A DNA stretch of 40,680 bases from Methylobacterium tarhaniae (GCF_001043955.1 NZ_LABZ01000002.1:1-40680); one strand, 5' to 3'; positions 16,423 through 25,162 are shown, counted from the stretch's first letter. Notes: a model not told the origin generated them from the sequence alone. Made by a program: numbers and translations.

Positions 16423-17067
16423 ATGCGGACCCTGACACTCGTCACGCAGAAGGGAGGCGTCGGAAAAACGACGCTGGCGGCCTCCCTTGCCGTTGCCGCG
16501 GCACAGGCCGGCGAGAAGGTCGTTGCCCTCGATCTCGACCCTCAGGGGTCGCTTGGTGCCTGGGGCGACACCCGCACGGCCGACGCACCTGCGGTTGATC
16601 GGCTGCCCCCCGAGCGGCTTGGTGAGCTGCCCGCCATCCTCGAAGCACTAAAGGCTGAGGGCTATACCGTCGCGATCCTCGACACTGCGGGCGTGTCCTC
16701 GACTGGCGGCAACCTCGCGATGCAGGCCGCGGATCTCGCCCTCGTGCCGGCTCGTCCCTCGCGCCTCGACCTACAGGCCACGATGCCGACCATCGAGACC
16801 CTGATGCGGCTCGGGATGCGGGATCGGTTCGCCTTCGCACTGAACCAATGCCCGCCCGGACGGTCATCCCGGGCGACAGAGGCAGCCAGCGGCTTGAGCA
16901 TGTTCGGGGTCCTGGCAGAGCCACCGCTGGCGCAGCGTGCCGACCATCAGGACGCTATCGCTGCCGGGCAGGGCGTGACCGAGTTCGCTCCGGACGGGAA
17001 GGCAGCCGAGGAAATTCGGGCGCTGTGGGCGTGGGTGGATCGCAAGATGAAGGGCAACCGGGCATGA
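16423..17067 (+). CDS. parA: ParA-family partition ATPase
   Basis: 214 residues. Deviant Walker A KGGVGKTTLAASLA at ~9-22, switch motif LDLDPQGSLGAWGD, and Walker B-like VAILDTAGVSSTGG. The short length without an N-terminal helix-turn-helix fits type Ib ParA proteins, which work with a small ribbon-helix-helix partner rather than ParB. The next gene is such a protein and overlaps it by ATGA. Role: ATP-driven segregation of the replicon. Upstream palindromes are the likely centromere and operator. Confidence 0.93.
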   Translation: MRTLTLVTQKGGVGKTTLAASLAVAAAQAGEKVVALDLDPQGSLGAWGDTRTADAPAVDRLPPERLGELPAILEALKAEGYTVAILDTAGVSSTGGNLAMQAADLALVPARPSRLDLQATMPTIETLMRLGMRDRFAFALNQCPPGRSSRATEAASGLSMFGVLAEPPLAQRADHQDAIAAGQGVTEFAPDGKAAEEIRALWAWVDRKMKGNRA

Positions 17068-17372
17068 GCAAGCGACCCTCCCTGATTGGCGGCCTCACCC
17101 TGCCGGGTGCCGAGCCCGCCGCGCCCAAGCCCGAGGCTCCCGCCGAACGGGCGGCGCCTGAGGCCCCTGCGAAGCCGGCCGGCCGGCGCCCTCGCCCTGA
17201 GACGGTGCATACGTCCATCTACCTGCCGCGCGAGGTGCATCGCCGGCTGCGCGAGATAGCCTTCACCCGCGACGTGAAGGTGCATGACGTCATCATGGAG
17301 GGGATCGACGCCGCGTTGCAGAAGCACGGGCACCCGTCCGTCGAGGCGCTGAAGGGCGATAAGAAGGGCTGA
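17064..17372 (+). CDS. Ribbon-helix-helix partition partner protein (ParG-like)
   Basis: 102 residues; its ATG overlaps the parA stop (ATGA), indicating translational coupling. The first ~50 residues are a Pro/Ala-rich unstructured arm (LPGAEPAAPKPEAPAERAAP). The second half is a ribbon-helix-helix: VHTSIYLPREVHRRLREIAF, then DVKVHDVIMEGIDAALQKHG. This layout, a mobile N-terminal arm plus an RHH dimer, matches the centromere-binding partners of type Ib ParA. It probably binds the palindromes at 16,297-16,415 and perhaps clusters 1 and 3. Confidence 0.85.
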   Translation: MSKRPSLIGGLTLPGAEPAAPKPEAPAERAAPEAPAKPAGRRPRPETVHTSIYLPREVHRRLREIAFTRDVKVHDVIMEGIDAALQKHGHPSVEALKGDKKG

Positions 17373-17390
17373 TGCCTCGGCGCCAGAACC

Positions 17391-17440
17391 GCTACAGCAC
17401 CAAGGCGCTAGAGAGCTGTAGCACTACAGCACTAAAGTGT
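17391..17440. repeat. TGTAGC/GCTACA motif cluster 3
   Basis: GCTACAGCAC at 17391, then GCTGTAG-CA-CTACAGC at 17415-17430 (7-bp perfect arms) and AGTGTCACAG. It lies just after the RHH gene, so TGTAGC-type motifs bracket the whole TA-parA block. Confidence 0.55.
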
Positions 17441-17528
17441 CACAGACCGACAGCGTTGGACATCGCCTTCGATAATGGTCGTTCCCGAAAGCGATGGAGC
17501 GGGCATGGCCTGATATCCGGCAGCCCGC

Positions 17529-18032
17529 TCAGGGGACGTCGATCGCGAACAGGTCGAGTTGCTGTGCGCTCACCTGTCGGCGCCGTTGTCGCCGAGCTAC
17601 GAGTCGAGGAGCAGGATCAGGCTGGACGAAGAGCGGCAAGGCTAGACGAGGCTTCCCGTGCAGCACCGCTCCGACGAGCTGCTCGCCCTCTGTCCGATGG
17701 AGCAGGTAGAGGACATGGGTCGGTGTCCGCAGGATCTCCTGTCGCAGGGGTTCCGCAGACGGTAGGCAGGCCAGTGCTGCCAGGAGGCACGGTAGTCCTG
17801 CCGCAGCAATCTCCATCGCCTCGAACTCAATCTCGCGCAGGCCCCAGCGCTGGCGGGCAACGCCGGCCGTTGTGGACGGGAAGGGGTTGGCCGCGAACGC
17901 TGTCGCCTCGTCAAGGACGAAGGCTGCGAGACGGTCGCGCTCGGCCATAGCACTGACGCGCAGCGCATCGGCGAGTCGGCGCTTCTCCTCTGGGATATCC
18001 CTCAACCGCTGCCTCGCCTGGCTCACCGCCAA
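17529..18032 (-). CDS. Hypothetical protein
   Basis: 167 residues. The N-terminal two thirds look like a helical cytoplasmic protein (LRDIPEEKRRLADALRVSAM, FVLDEATAFAANPF). TPTHVLYLLHRTEGEQLVG is a plausible beta-strand region. The end is Arg/Gln-rich (VARRQRRRQVSAQQLDLF). No family was recognised. It is convergent with the parA operon. Coding status rests on composition and length only; no clear ribosome-binding site is seen before the ATG at 18032. Confidence 0.5.
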   Translation of the reverse strand: MAVSQARQRLRDIPEEKRRLADALRVSAMAERDRLAAFVLDEATAFAANPFPSTTAGVARQRWGLREIEFEAMEIAAAGLPCLLAALACLPSAEPLRQEILRTPTHVLYLLHRTEGEQLVGAVLHGKPRLALPLFVQPDPAPRLVARRQRRRQVSAQQLDLFAIDVP

Positions 18033-18402
18033 GCGGGTGAACAGCCATCAGGCCATCTATCTCGCGGCCTCTGAGGTCGCCAACCCCGCCAAAGTTTGAC
18101 GAACCGTTGCCGTTCGTGCCGAATGGCTGATTAAGGCGGCTCGCATCCCGCGAGTCGCTACCAGGATCACCGCCGCGACAGCAGCCACCTGAAAAAGCAA
18201 GACCCCGGAGGCCTGCCAGGGCCACCAGGGTCTAGAGCCCCGAGGGGGCCGGTCCGAATGCGTTGCAGCACGGATCATCCCCCGAAATCGCTGTGCGAGT
18301 CAATCTGAAAGCCACGCTTTCGGAGACGGGCTCGGCTTGCCTGTGACGGACCGCCCGACCGGCGGCGCCGAATGCTGACCCGCGGCCCGAGAGGGCCGAA
18401 CG
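18033..18402. other. Intergenic region with weak hairpins
   Basis: No supported gene. GACCC (18201) and GGGTC (18228) can close an imperfect GC-rich stem, a possible terminator, but no T-run follows. Confidence 0.4.
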
Positions 18403-19128
18403 ATGACGCACGCCTATGCCCGGGGTGGTGGCGAAATGCCTGCTCCCATGGGATTTGATGAGCCGCACCAACGGCGTGAGGTGGTATCCAGCCGGGCTGC
18501 CTGGTGCCCCGACAGTGCTGGCCCGTACCGGCTGCCGGCCGGTGTTCGCGATCGGCTGTCGGCTGCCTTGGGAGGCCGGAAGAACCGAGATGCGGCCTTC
18601 GCCCTCGCGGTGTTCCTGGCTCGGTTCTGGAGCAGCCCCAGGCGGCTCCTATGTGCGATCCCGGTCGACCGGCGGGCCCTGGCCGAGCACGAAGCCCTTG
18701 GGCTCACGGAAGCCCGGGTGCGGGGTGCCCTCGCGGTCCTCGTCGAGGTGGGGTTCCTGGCGCGGTACGAGCCCGAGGCCGGCAAGAAGTACCAGCGCAC
18801 GGAGGGCGGCCTTCAGCGCAGGGCGATCCTGCACCGTTTCGGGGAGGAGTATGCCGTCGCGTTCACGGCAGCGAATGCCCGTGCTCAGGCAGTCCGTGGA
18901 GCGCCAGCGCCATCCCGCAGGTCAGTACCCTCGCGTCCCCAGCCCCAACGGGCGCCAGCGCCCAACGTCGCCGCCCCCAGGGCCATGCCCGCACCCCAAG
19001 TCGCCCAAAAGCATTCCCTAGGCGGAAGCCGTGTGATTATGGGCGAGAAGGATCAGCGGAATCCAACGACGGTCTGCGGAGGACTCGAAGCCGCATTGGA
19101 GCGGCTGCGTCGAGGTGTGTACTCATGA
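18403..19128 (+). CDS. Putative winged-helix DNA-binding protein, possible replication protein
   Basis: 241 residues; an in-frame ATG at 18436 is an alternative start. The central part (about 45-160) is helical and looks like a winged helix: AFALAVFLARFWSS, then LAEHEALGLTEARVRGALAV and LVEVGFLARYEPEAG with a basic wing KKYQRTEGGLQRRA. The C-terminal third is a low-complexity Pro/Ala/Arg tail. No family could be named. Because no other replication initiator is visible and the gene sits beside the partition locus, a replication role is possible but unproven. Confidence 0.65.
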   Translation: MTHAYARGGGEMPAPMGFDEPHQRREVVSSRAAWCPDSAGPYRLPAGVRDRLSAALGGRKNRDAAFALAVFLARFWSSPRRLLCAIPVDRRALAEHEALGLTEARVRGALAVLVEVGFLARYEPEAGKKYQRTEGGLQRRAILHRFGEEYAVAFTAANARAQAVRGAPAPSRRSVPSRPQPQRAPAPNVAAPRAMPAPQVAQKHSLGGSRVIMGEKDQRNPTTVCGGLEAALERLRRGVYS

Positions 19129-19444
19129 ACCGGTGAGGGGTTGGAACCGTCACAAAGCTCTGCCGAGAGGCAGGGTCGCGGGCCTGGCAGAGCCTCACCC
19201 TACTGGGGTTGAGATTCGCATCAACGGGTTTGAGCCAGATGCCCAGGCATGTACCCGCAGCATGCGGGTCACAGGCTGCGTTCGTTCAACCGGACGGGGT
19301 GCTTTAGCGTGAGCGCAGCCGCGCTATCGCACCGTCATGGCTGATTCACCGTTGAGCTTCAGAGCCCGAGAATCCGCTCGGATTTGGCAGCTCACTTCCG
19401 AGGAAAGACGATGCTGGCCTGAACCGCGAATCCGCCGCGGCGGC
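19129..19444. other. Intergenic region, possible terminator
   Basis: CTCTGCC (19158-19164) and GGCAGAG (19186-19192) can form a stem after the upstream gene. No gene or other structure was recognised. Confidence 0.4.
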
Positions 19445-20401
19445 TCATGATTCCGACCGGTTCGCACCCGCGCTTTCGAGCCGTTCGGCGCAGATCGCTG
19501 CAACGCATCGCTGCAAGGCGCTCACCCGCTCGACGAGCCAGGCCAACTCCTCGCCGGTGATCTCGTAGTGCGGGGAGTAGCGCGCATCGACGTAGGCGCG
19601 GTTGAGGAGGGCAAAGCAGCGCCGAGCGAATTTCGTATCGCGTGGCCAGACCGGGACCAGCCGGGCATCGACGCTTTCGGCCTGTGACCGCAGCTTGGTC
19701 AGGCGGTGGAGCTTGGGGCTGTAGAGCGTCAGGACCAGCAGGACGCAGTGGTAGAGGCTCTCGGTCACCTGATGCAGCAGGAATGCAGCCTGCCGATGGT
19801 GACCGTCAGCGATGGTGCGGGTCGCCAGACCGAAGAAAATGTCTGCGTTGGGCAGCCATTGATCGAAGTGCCGCTGCGCCTCAGCCCGTACCGCTTCGGG
19901 GGTGAGAGGTTGGGGTGAGGCAAGGGGAAAGCCCGGTGCCTCGTGGAGCATGATGCCGTCGCGCGCTATGTCGACGAAGAACGGACGGCCCTGCGCCAGC
20001 TGGTCGTTCACGTCCTGCAACGTGTGCACGATCACGTTCACCGGCGTCGCCAGTCGACCGCCCAGGCTCAGCTCCTGAAGCAGCCGCTCCTCGGCCTTCT
20101 CCCACGCCTCGTACGGCTCGGCGAAGCGGGCATCGTTGACGACCACCAGCAGGTCGTAATCCGACAGGTAGCCGCTCCCGCGATCCTCGACCCAGTCGCC
20201 GCGGGCGTAGGACCCGAACAGGACGAGCTTCAGGATACGGCCGCGCCGGGCCTTGTCCGACAGCTTGGTCTTCTGCGCGTCCTCGAACTCCTCGAACAGG
20301 ATCCGCACCGCGTGCTGCAGCTCGCGGCGTTTGCGGTCCGGCAGGTGGGCGAGCCGTTCGGTATCCATCGCGTCCTGACCGTTCAGTGCGGCCCCTTCCA
20401 T
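19445..20401 (-). CDS. Nucleotidyltransferase-HEPN fusion protein
   Basis: 318 residues. The N-terminal MNT-type nucleotidyltransferase domain has VLFGSYARGDWVED and YLSDYDLLVVV, giving the GS and DxD-type metal-binding motif. The C-terminal half (about 175-310) is a HEPN helical bundle with HHRQAAFLLHQVTESLYHCV. The canonical HEPN RNase motif Rx4-6H is not clear (only RYSPH near the end), so RNase activity is uncertain. In two-gene MNT/HEPN systems the MNT adenylylates and silences the HEPN toxin; here both are one chain. Starts at 20401 or at an internal ATG 33 nt downstream. It is a stand-alone gene between the partition and transfer regions. Confidence 0.85.
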   Translation of the reverse strand: MEGAALNGQDAMDTERLAHLPDRKRRELQHAVRILFEEFEDAQKTKLSDKARRGRILKLVLFGSYARGDWVEDRGSGYLSDYDLLVVVNDARFAEPYEAWEKAEERLLQELSLGGRLATPVNVIVHTLQDVNDQLAQGRPFFVDIARDGIMLHEAPGFPLASPQPLTPEAVRAEAQRHFDQWLPNADIFFGLATRTIADGHHRQAAFLLHQVTESLYHCVLLVLTLYSPKLHRLTKLRSQAESVDARLVPVWPRDTKFARRCFALLNRAYVDARYSPHYEITGEELAWLVERVSALQRCVAAICAERLESAGANRSES

Positions 20402-20604
20402 CCCGCCGGATCGAGTCCGCTTTGACCCAGCGCCATCACCAGGTTCTCGTCAAAGGCGAGCCTAGCGAAACCTGATCCGGACCGCTGCACCGCCTGCCTC
20501 TGATCCATCCATCAGCGCGGCCCTTTCCCGTACCACGGGCCCGGCGCTGGAGCAGCGATCGGACCCGAGCACGCTGCACTCTTCTCCCAGGATCGCGCGC
20601 ATTG

Positions 20605-20880
20605 TCAGGCCCGATCCGCCGGCTTGGCCGGGGTCCATTCGGCGAACGCGGTCTTGTCCTGGGCCCGCTGAATGCGGGTCATCAGCTCGTCGAGCGCTTC
20701 GGCGAACCGCCGCTCCTTGCCGGCCGCCTCGAGCAGCAATCCGCCGAGGATGATCTTGCGGCGGGTGTCGCGCTTCCTCCCCTCCTGGGCCGCCCGCGCG
20801 TCGAGCTGTTGCAGCCGGTTTTGGGCCTGCGCGAGCCGGGTGCGGGTGGCCTCGGCGGAGGCGGCCTGGGGCGCCGGCAT
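20605..20880 (-). CDS. traD: TraD-like conjugal transfer accessory protein
   Basis: 91 residues. A helical N-terminus (TRTRLAQAQNRLQQLDARAA) leads to RKRDTRRKIILGGLLLEAAG, the hallmark of the Agrobacterium-type TraD family (not the coupling ATPase of the same name). It is divergent from traA across the probable oriT, the arrangement seen in Ti and related plasmids. It probably helps form the relaxosome at oriT. Confidence 0.75.
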   Translation of the reverse strand: MPAPQAASAEATRTRLAQAQNRLQQLDARAAQEGRKRDTRRKIILGGLLLEAAGKERRFAEALDELMTRIQRAQDKTAFAEWTPAKPADRA

Positions 20881-20949
20881 GCGGATCGGTCTCCTGACGA
20901 ACGGTCACGCTCCTTGCGGTGATATCAGGCTGTGGTAACCCTGGAAAGG

Positions 20950-21030
20950 AGTGGAAGGGCGCACTTGAACATTGCTATCGCAATGTAAGCGCTAACGTGC
21001 CCTCCTCCTGCGGCAGAGGCCTGGGAACGT
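20950..21030. other. Probable origin of transfer (oriT)
   Basis: Between the divergent traD-like gene and traA. On the minus strand 20955-20966 reads AAGTGCGCCCTT, close to the nic region of RSF1010/Ti-type origins (TAAGTGCGCCCT). Beside it ACATTGC-TATC-GCAATGT (20969-20986) is a perfect 7-bp inverted repeat suited to relaxase binding. The nick position is inferred by similarity. Confidence 0.65.
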
Positions 21031-21037
21031 AGCGAAC

Positions 21038-24000
21038 GTGGCGATCTACCACTTCAGCATCAAGCCCGTCTCCCGCGCTGTTGGCCGCAGCGCCACCGCG
21101 GCCGCGGCCTACCGCGCCGCCTGCCTCATCGCCGACGAACGCACCGGCGTGATCCACGACTACCAGCGCCGCACGGGGGTCGCGGCGAGCTTCATCGTGG
21201 CGCCGGACGGAGCGGCCTGGGCGCAGGATCGCGCCGCGTTGTGGAACGCCGTCGAGGCAGCCGAGCGGCGCAAGGATGCCAAGGTGGCGCGCGAGTACCA
21301 GGTCGCCCTGCCGCACGAGCTGACGCCTGAGGAGCGCGCCGGCCTCGTGCGCGACTTCGCCGAGCGGCTGTGCGCCCGCTACGGCGTCGCGGCCGATGTC
21401 GCCGTCCACGCGCCCGGCCGCGAGGGCGACGAGCGCAACTGGCACGCCCACATCCTGACTACGACGCGGGCCGTGACCGCCGACGGGCTCGGAGCCAAGA
21501 CCCGGGTTCTCGACGTCGCCACGACAGCGCGGGGCGAGGTCGTGGCGCTGCGGGCGATCTGGGAGGAGTGCGCCAACGAGCATCTCGCGAAGGCCGGTCA
21601 TGCGGTCGCGATCGACCGGCGCTCGCACCTCGATCGCGGGATCGAACTCGCCCCGACCGAGCATGTCGGGGTGCATGCGAGCCAGATGCAGCGGCGCGGC
21701 AAACCAGGGGTCGATCGGGTGGCGCTCGATGCCGAGACCGCCGCACGAAACGCAGACCTGATCGCGCGCCGGCCGGAGGAGGTGCTGCGCATCCTCACCG
21801 ACGAGAAGGCGGTGTTCAGCCGCCAGGATATTGCCAGGGCGCTGCACCGCGCGCTCGATGACGACGCGACCACCTTCCAGAACGCATTCGCGACGGTGAT
21901 GGCCTCGCCGGCTCTCGTGACATTGCAGTCCGAGAGCACCGGTCCGCTCACCGGCGAGGTGAGCGCGGCGCGCTATACCACGCACGAGATGCTGGCGATT
22001 GAGACCGGGATGGCGCAGGCCGCCGGGCGGATGCAGGTGAGCTATCGGTACCGGGTCGAGCCGGGTCATGTCGCGGACGCGATTGCGGCGCAGGACGCGG
22101 CGATCCGGGCGAGCACGGGCGAGGCGTCGGCCGGGTTATCGCCGGAGCAGCGCGAGGCGATCCAGCACGTCACCGGGCCGGAGCGGATCGCGGCGGTGGT
22201 GGGGTTTGCCGGTGCCGGCAAGAGCACGATGCTCGCCGCCGCGCGGACTGCCTGGGAGCGCCAAGGCTACCGGGTGCACGGCGCCGCGCTGGCGGGCAAG
22301 GCGGCGGAGGGATTGGAGGAGAGTTCGGGCATTGCCAGCCGCACCCTGGCCTCGTGGGATCTCGGCTGGCGCAACGAGCGCGGGCTGCTCGGAAGCGGCG
22401 ACATTCTGGTGATCGACGAGGCCGGGATGGTCGGCTCGCGCCAGCTCGCGCGGTTCGTCGCGGAGGCGGAGGCGCGCGGGGCGAAACTGGTACTGGTGGG
22501 GGACCACGAGCAGCTGCAGGCGATCGGCGCGGGGGCGCCGTTCCGGGCGATCGCCGAGCGGATCGGGCACGCCGAACTCTCCGACATCCGCCGGCAGCGC
22601 GAGCCGTGGCAGCGCGCAGCTTCGGTGGCGTTCGCCAGCCATCGCACGACCGAGGGCCTGCAGGCCTACAAGAAGGCCGGAGCGATCGAGATCGCGCCTG
22701 ATCGGGCGCAGGCCGGGGCGGCGATCGTGCGGGACTACCTCGCCGACCGGGAGCGCCGGCCGACCGGCTCACAGGTGGTTCTGGCGCATCGCCGGGCCGA
22801 TGTCCGGGCGCTCAACGACAGCATCCGGGCGGCTTTGCAGAAGCGGGGCGCGCTGGTGCAGGGCGAGGAGGCGGGGGAGCGGGCATTCACGACCAACGAC
22901 GGCGAGCGCCGGTTCGCGCCGGGGGACCGGCTGGTGTTCCTGGAGAACGACCGGGCGCTTGGCGTGAAGAACGGGATGCTGGGCACGGTCGAGGCGGTAG
23001 CCGCGGGGCGGATCGTGGTGCGGCTCGACGGGGCGGAGGAGCGCCGGGTCGAGGTGGCGACGGACGCGTATCAGGCGCTCGACCACGGCTATGCGACGAC
23101 GATCCACAAGAGCCAGGGAGCGACGGTGGACCGGGCGTTCGTGCTGGCCTCGACGACGATGGACCGTCACCTGACCTACGTGGCGATGACCCGCCACCGC
23201 GAGGCGGTGGAGCTCTACGTCGACGGGAGCGAGTTCTGCCCGAACCAGGACCAGCGTTGGGTGCGCCACGAGACGGTGTACGGGGCTCTGGAGGCGCGTC
23301 TGTCGCGCTCGGGGGCGAAGGAGACGGTGCTGGACTACGCCCCGGCGTTCGCGGCGCGGCGGGGGCTGGCAGAGCGGCTCGGCTTGCGCAGCGGGATCGT
23401 GCTCGCGGCAGGGCCGGTCCCGGAGAACCCGGCGCCTGGCGAGCCGTCCCACCGGGATCTGATCGCCGAGCTGCGGCGTGAGCCGACCTCGCCATCAGCG
23501 GAGCCGCCGGCACCGGTCGCGAGCGCGGTACGGGCCGGGACGCACCAGCCCGAGACGCCGCGCAGCCCCCGGTTCGCCGGTCTGCGGCTGCGCGCGCCGC
23601 CGCCCATGGCGCGACCGCTGGAGCCGGAGAGGCAGGAGCCAGTGCAGGAGCCGGTCGCCGACCCGCTGGCCGATCGGCTCCGGTCGCGGTCGGACCTGGA
23701 GCGGGCACTGGAGCGCTACCTGCAGGCCCACGACGCGCGCGAGCGGCAGGCTCGGGAGGGGCTGCCGCGGCTGGAGAGCCAGCGTGAGGCGCTGGCGGCG
23801 GCCGGGCTCGGGCTCGACGCGGCGCAGGCCGGGACACAGGCGACCTTGAAGGAGGCGCTGCAGCGCGATCCGCGGGTGCGGCAGGCGCTGGAGGAGCGGC
23901 CGGGCCCGGGGCGGGTGGTGGAGCTGATGGCGGGTCTAGAACGCGAGCGGGTTCGGCAGGCGCAGTTGGAACTGTCGGCCGAGGCCGCACGCCAGGAGCA

Positions 24001-24067
24001 GCTGCGCCGGGAGCAGGTGCGGCAGCTGGAGCTGCGGCGGGCGCGCGGCCTGGGTCTCGGTCGGTAG
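21038..24067 (+). CDS. traA: TraA relaxase/helicase (Ti-type, MobQ-like)
   Basis: 1,009 residues from a GTG at 21038 (start MAIYHFSIKPVSRAVGRS). The N-terminal relaxase domain has the active-site region AAAAYRAAC and the metal-binding NWHAHILTTTR. The middle and C-terminal part is a RecD/TraI-like helicase: Walker A VVGFAGAGKSTML, Walker B ILVIDEAGMVGSRQL, motif YATTIHKSQGATVD and TYVAMTRHREAVEL. The last ~250 residues are charged and coiled-coil-like (LERALERYLQAHDARERQAR). The enzyme nicks oriT and unwinds DNA for transfer. No mating-pair formation genes are visible here, so the element is mobilisable, or its transfer genes lie elsewhere. Confidence 0.95.
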   Translation: MAIYHFSIKPVSRAVGRSATAAAAYRAACLIADERTGVIHDYQRRTGVAASFIVAPDGAAWAQDRAALWNAVEAAERRKDAKVAREYQVALPHELTPEERAGLVRDFAERLCARYGVAADVAVHAPGREGDERNWHAHILTTTRAVTADGLGAKTRVLDVATTARGEVVALRAIWEECANEHLAKAGHAVAIDRRSHLDRGIELAPTEHVGVHASQMQRRGKPGVDRVALDAETAARNADLIARRPEEVLRILTDEKAVFSRQDIARALHRALDDDATTFQNAFATVMASPALVTLQSESTGPLTGEVSAARYTTHEMLAIETGMAQAAGRMQVSYRYRVEPGHVADAIAAQDAAIRASTGEASAGLSPEQREAIQHVTGPERIAAVVGFAGAGKSTMLAAARTAWERQGYRVHGAALAGKAAEGLEESSGIASRTLASWDLGWRNERGLLGSGDILVIDEAGMVGSRQLARFVAEAEARGAKLVLVGDHEQLQAIGAGAPFRAIAERIGHAELSDIRRQREPWQRAASVAFASHRTTEGLQAYKKAGAIEIAPDRAQAGAAIVRDYLADRERRPTGSQVVLAHRRADVRALNDSIRAALQKRGALVQGEEAGERAFTTNDGERRFAPGDRLVFLENDRALGVKNGMLGTVEAVAAGRIVVRLDGAEERRVEVATDAYQALDHGYATTIHKSQGATVDRAFVLASTTMDRHLTYVAMTRHREAVELYVDGSEFCPNQDQRWVRHETVYGALEARLSRSGAKETVLDYAPAFAARRGLAERLGLRSGIVLAAGPVPENPAPGEPSHRDLIAELRREPTSPSAEPPAPVASAVRAGTHQPETPRSPRFAGLRLRAPPPMARPLEPERQEPVQEPVADPLADRLRSRSDLERALERYLQAHDARERQAREGLPRLESQREALAAAGLGLDAAQAGTQATLKEALQRDPRVRQALEERPGPGRVVELMAGLERERVRQAQLELSAEAARQEQLRREQVRQLELRRARGLGLGR

Positions 24068-24083
24068 GGAGCACGAGGACGGC

Positions 24084-24827
24084 ATGCGGGACGACGGACA
24101 CCACGATAGCCGATCTGGGAGTATCGCGGGCGTGGCTCCCGATCCGGACGCGGGGGAGGAGGGCGACGCGGCTGCGGCCTTCGAGGCGTTGCGGGCGCAG
24201 GTGGAGGCCCTGTCCGGGCAGCTGACGACGATCGGCCGAGGGGTGGGAGCTGTGCTCGACCAGCTCGAGGCGCAGGGAGCGCCGGTCGACTATCGGACGG
24301 ATCTCGGGCGCCTGGTGCAGGGGCTCGATGCGGTGAGCGACCGCCTGCTGGCGGTCGAGCGGGCGCCGGCTCTGCGGCAGGACGCCGGCAAGATGGTGGA
24401 GCAGTTCAACGAGCAGAGGCGGATCCTGGATCGGGTCGACAGCCTGATCGACACCCGCCAGGCGCGTGAGCGCGAGCGGTGGCAAGCGAGGCGGCGGCGG
24501 ACTGCGTGGCTCGGGGGTACCGGCGCGGCGGGGATCCTGGTGGGGGTGGTTCTGACGCTGGCGGTGCCGCGGTTCCTGCCGTTCTCGTTGGCGGAGCGGA
24601 CGGCGGCGACGGTGATGGGCGAACGCACCTGGGATGCGGGCACCCGCCTGATGGCCTTCGCCAACCCTGAGTCGGCCGAGTGGCTCTACGCGGCCCAGGA
24701 ACTCGTGCGAGCGAACGCTGCGACGGTGGCGTCGTGCCGGGCGGCTGTGGCGAAGACCGGACTGGAGCAGAGCTGCACCCTGGTTGTGCCGGTGCCGGGC
24801 CGGAGCCTGGAGATGATCCGCCCCTGA
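24084..24827 (+). CDS. Coiled-coil single-pass membrane protein downstream of traA
   Basis: 247 residues, beginning 17 nt after traA and probably co-transcribed. Residues ~35-130 form a coiled coil (FEALRAQVEALSGQLTTIG). A strongly basic RWQARRRR precedes one membrane helix at about 142-165 (LGGTGAAGILVGVVLTLAV). The C-terminal ~80 residues contain two cysteines and probably lie outside the membrane. I believe it belongs to the DUF6118 group seen behind traA in Methylobacterium-type plasmids, but this is from memory. Function is unknown; an accessory transfer role is inferred from position. Confidence 0.75.
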   Translation: MRDDGHHDSRSGSIAGVAPDPDAGEEGDAAAAFEALRAQVEALSGQLTTIGRGVGAVLDQLEAQGAPVDYRTDLGRLVQGLDAVSDRLLAVERAPALRQDAGKMVEQFNEQRRILDRVDSLIDTRQARERERWQARRRRTAWLGGTGAAGILVGVVLTLAVPRFLPFSLAERTAATVMGERTWDAGTRLMAFANPESAEWLYAAQELVRANAATVASCRAAVAKTGLEQSCTLVVPVPGRSLEMIRP

Positions 24828-25010
24828 TGGGTCCAGATTGACATTCCTACTCTGGTCCTCAATCTCCTTCTTGGAGAGTCTTCGCCGGAGCAAATCCCGC
24901 GAACACTATGTCTGATAAATGACATTATCATATGTTAAATTATGAGGGTAGGGCGATATGGTTGCCGCCCAATCGCGTTGACTCGGCGCCTTCGCCTGCT
25001 AAGGTTGGAT

Positions 25011-25145
25011 CGGCTTACAGGCAGATTTGTTATCGCGTATCGCGATATATGAAACAATGTCAGGCGGCGTTTGCTCTCCGACTGACGATCATGGATATGG
25101 GACATTATGGGCTGATGGCCTACGCATAGGAGTGCCTGTAAGCCG
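25011..25145 (+). ncRNA. Retron msr-msd RNA
   Basis: Bounded by a perfect 13-nt inverted repeat, CGGCTTACAGGCA (25011-25023, a1) and TGCCTGTAAGCCG (25133-25145, a2). The G at 25024 right after a1, in GGCAGATTTG, is the expected branching guanosine. The msr part has a perfect 7-bp hairpin TATCGCG-TAT-CGCGATA (25031-25047). In the following part GTCAG pairs with CTGAC. From memory the motifs GGCAGATTTGTT and GGAGTGCCTG match retron Ec67. It ends 17 nt before the reverse transcriptase start. The exact msr/msd boundary was not determined. Confidence 0.85.
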
Positions 25146-25162
25146 CCACCTCTCGTAGAAAA

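Noticed and set aside
20975..22069. Minus-strand 364-codon frame over the traA start and oriT
   Set aside because: It covers the clear relaxase domain on the plus strand and has no family features.
22887..24893. Minus-strand 668-codon frame opposite traA
   Set aside because: Arg/Pro/Ala-rich shadow of traA with no domain; long frames are common opposite high-GC genes.
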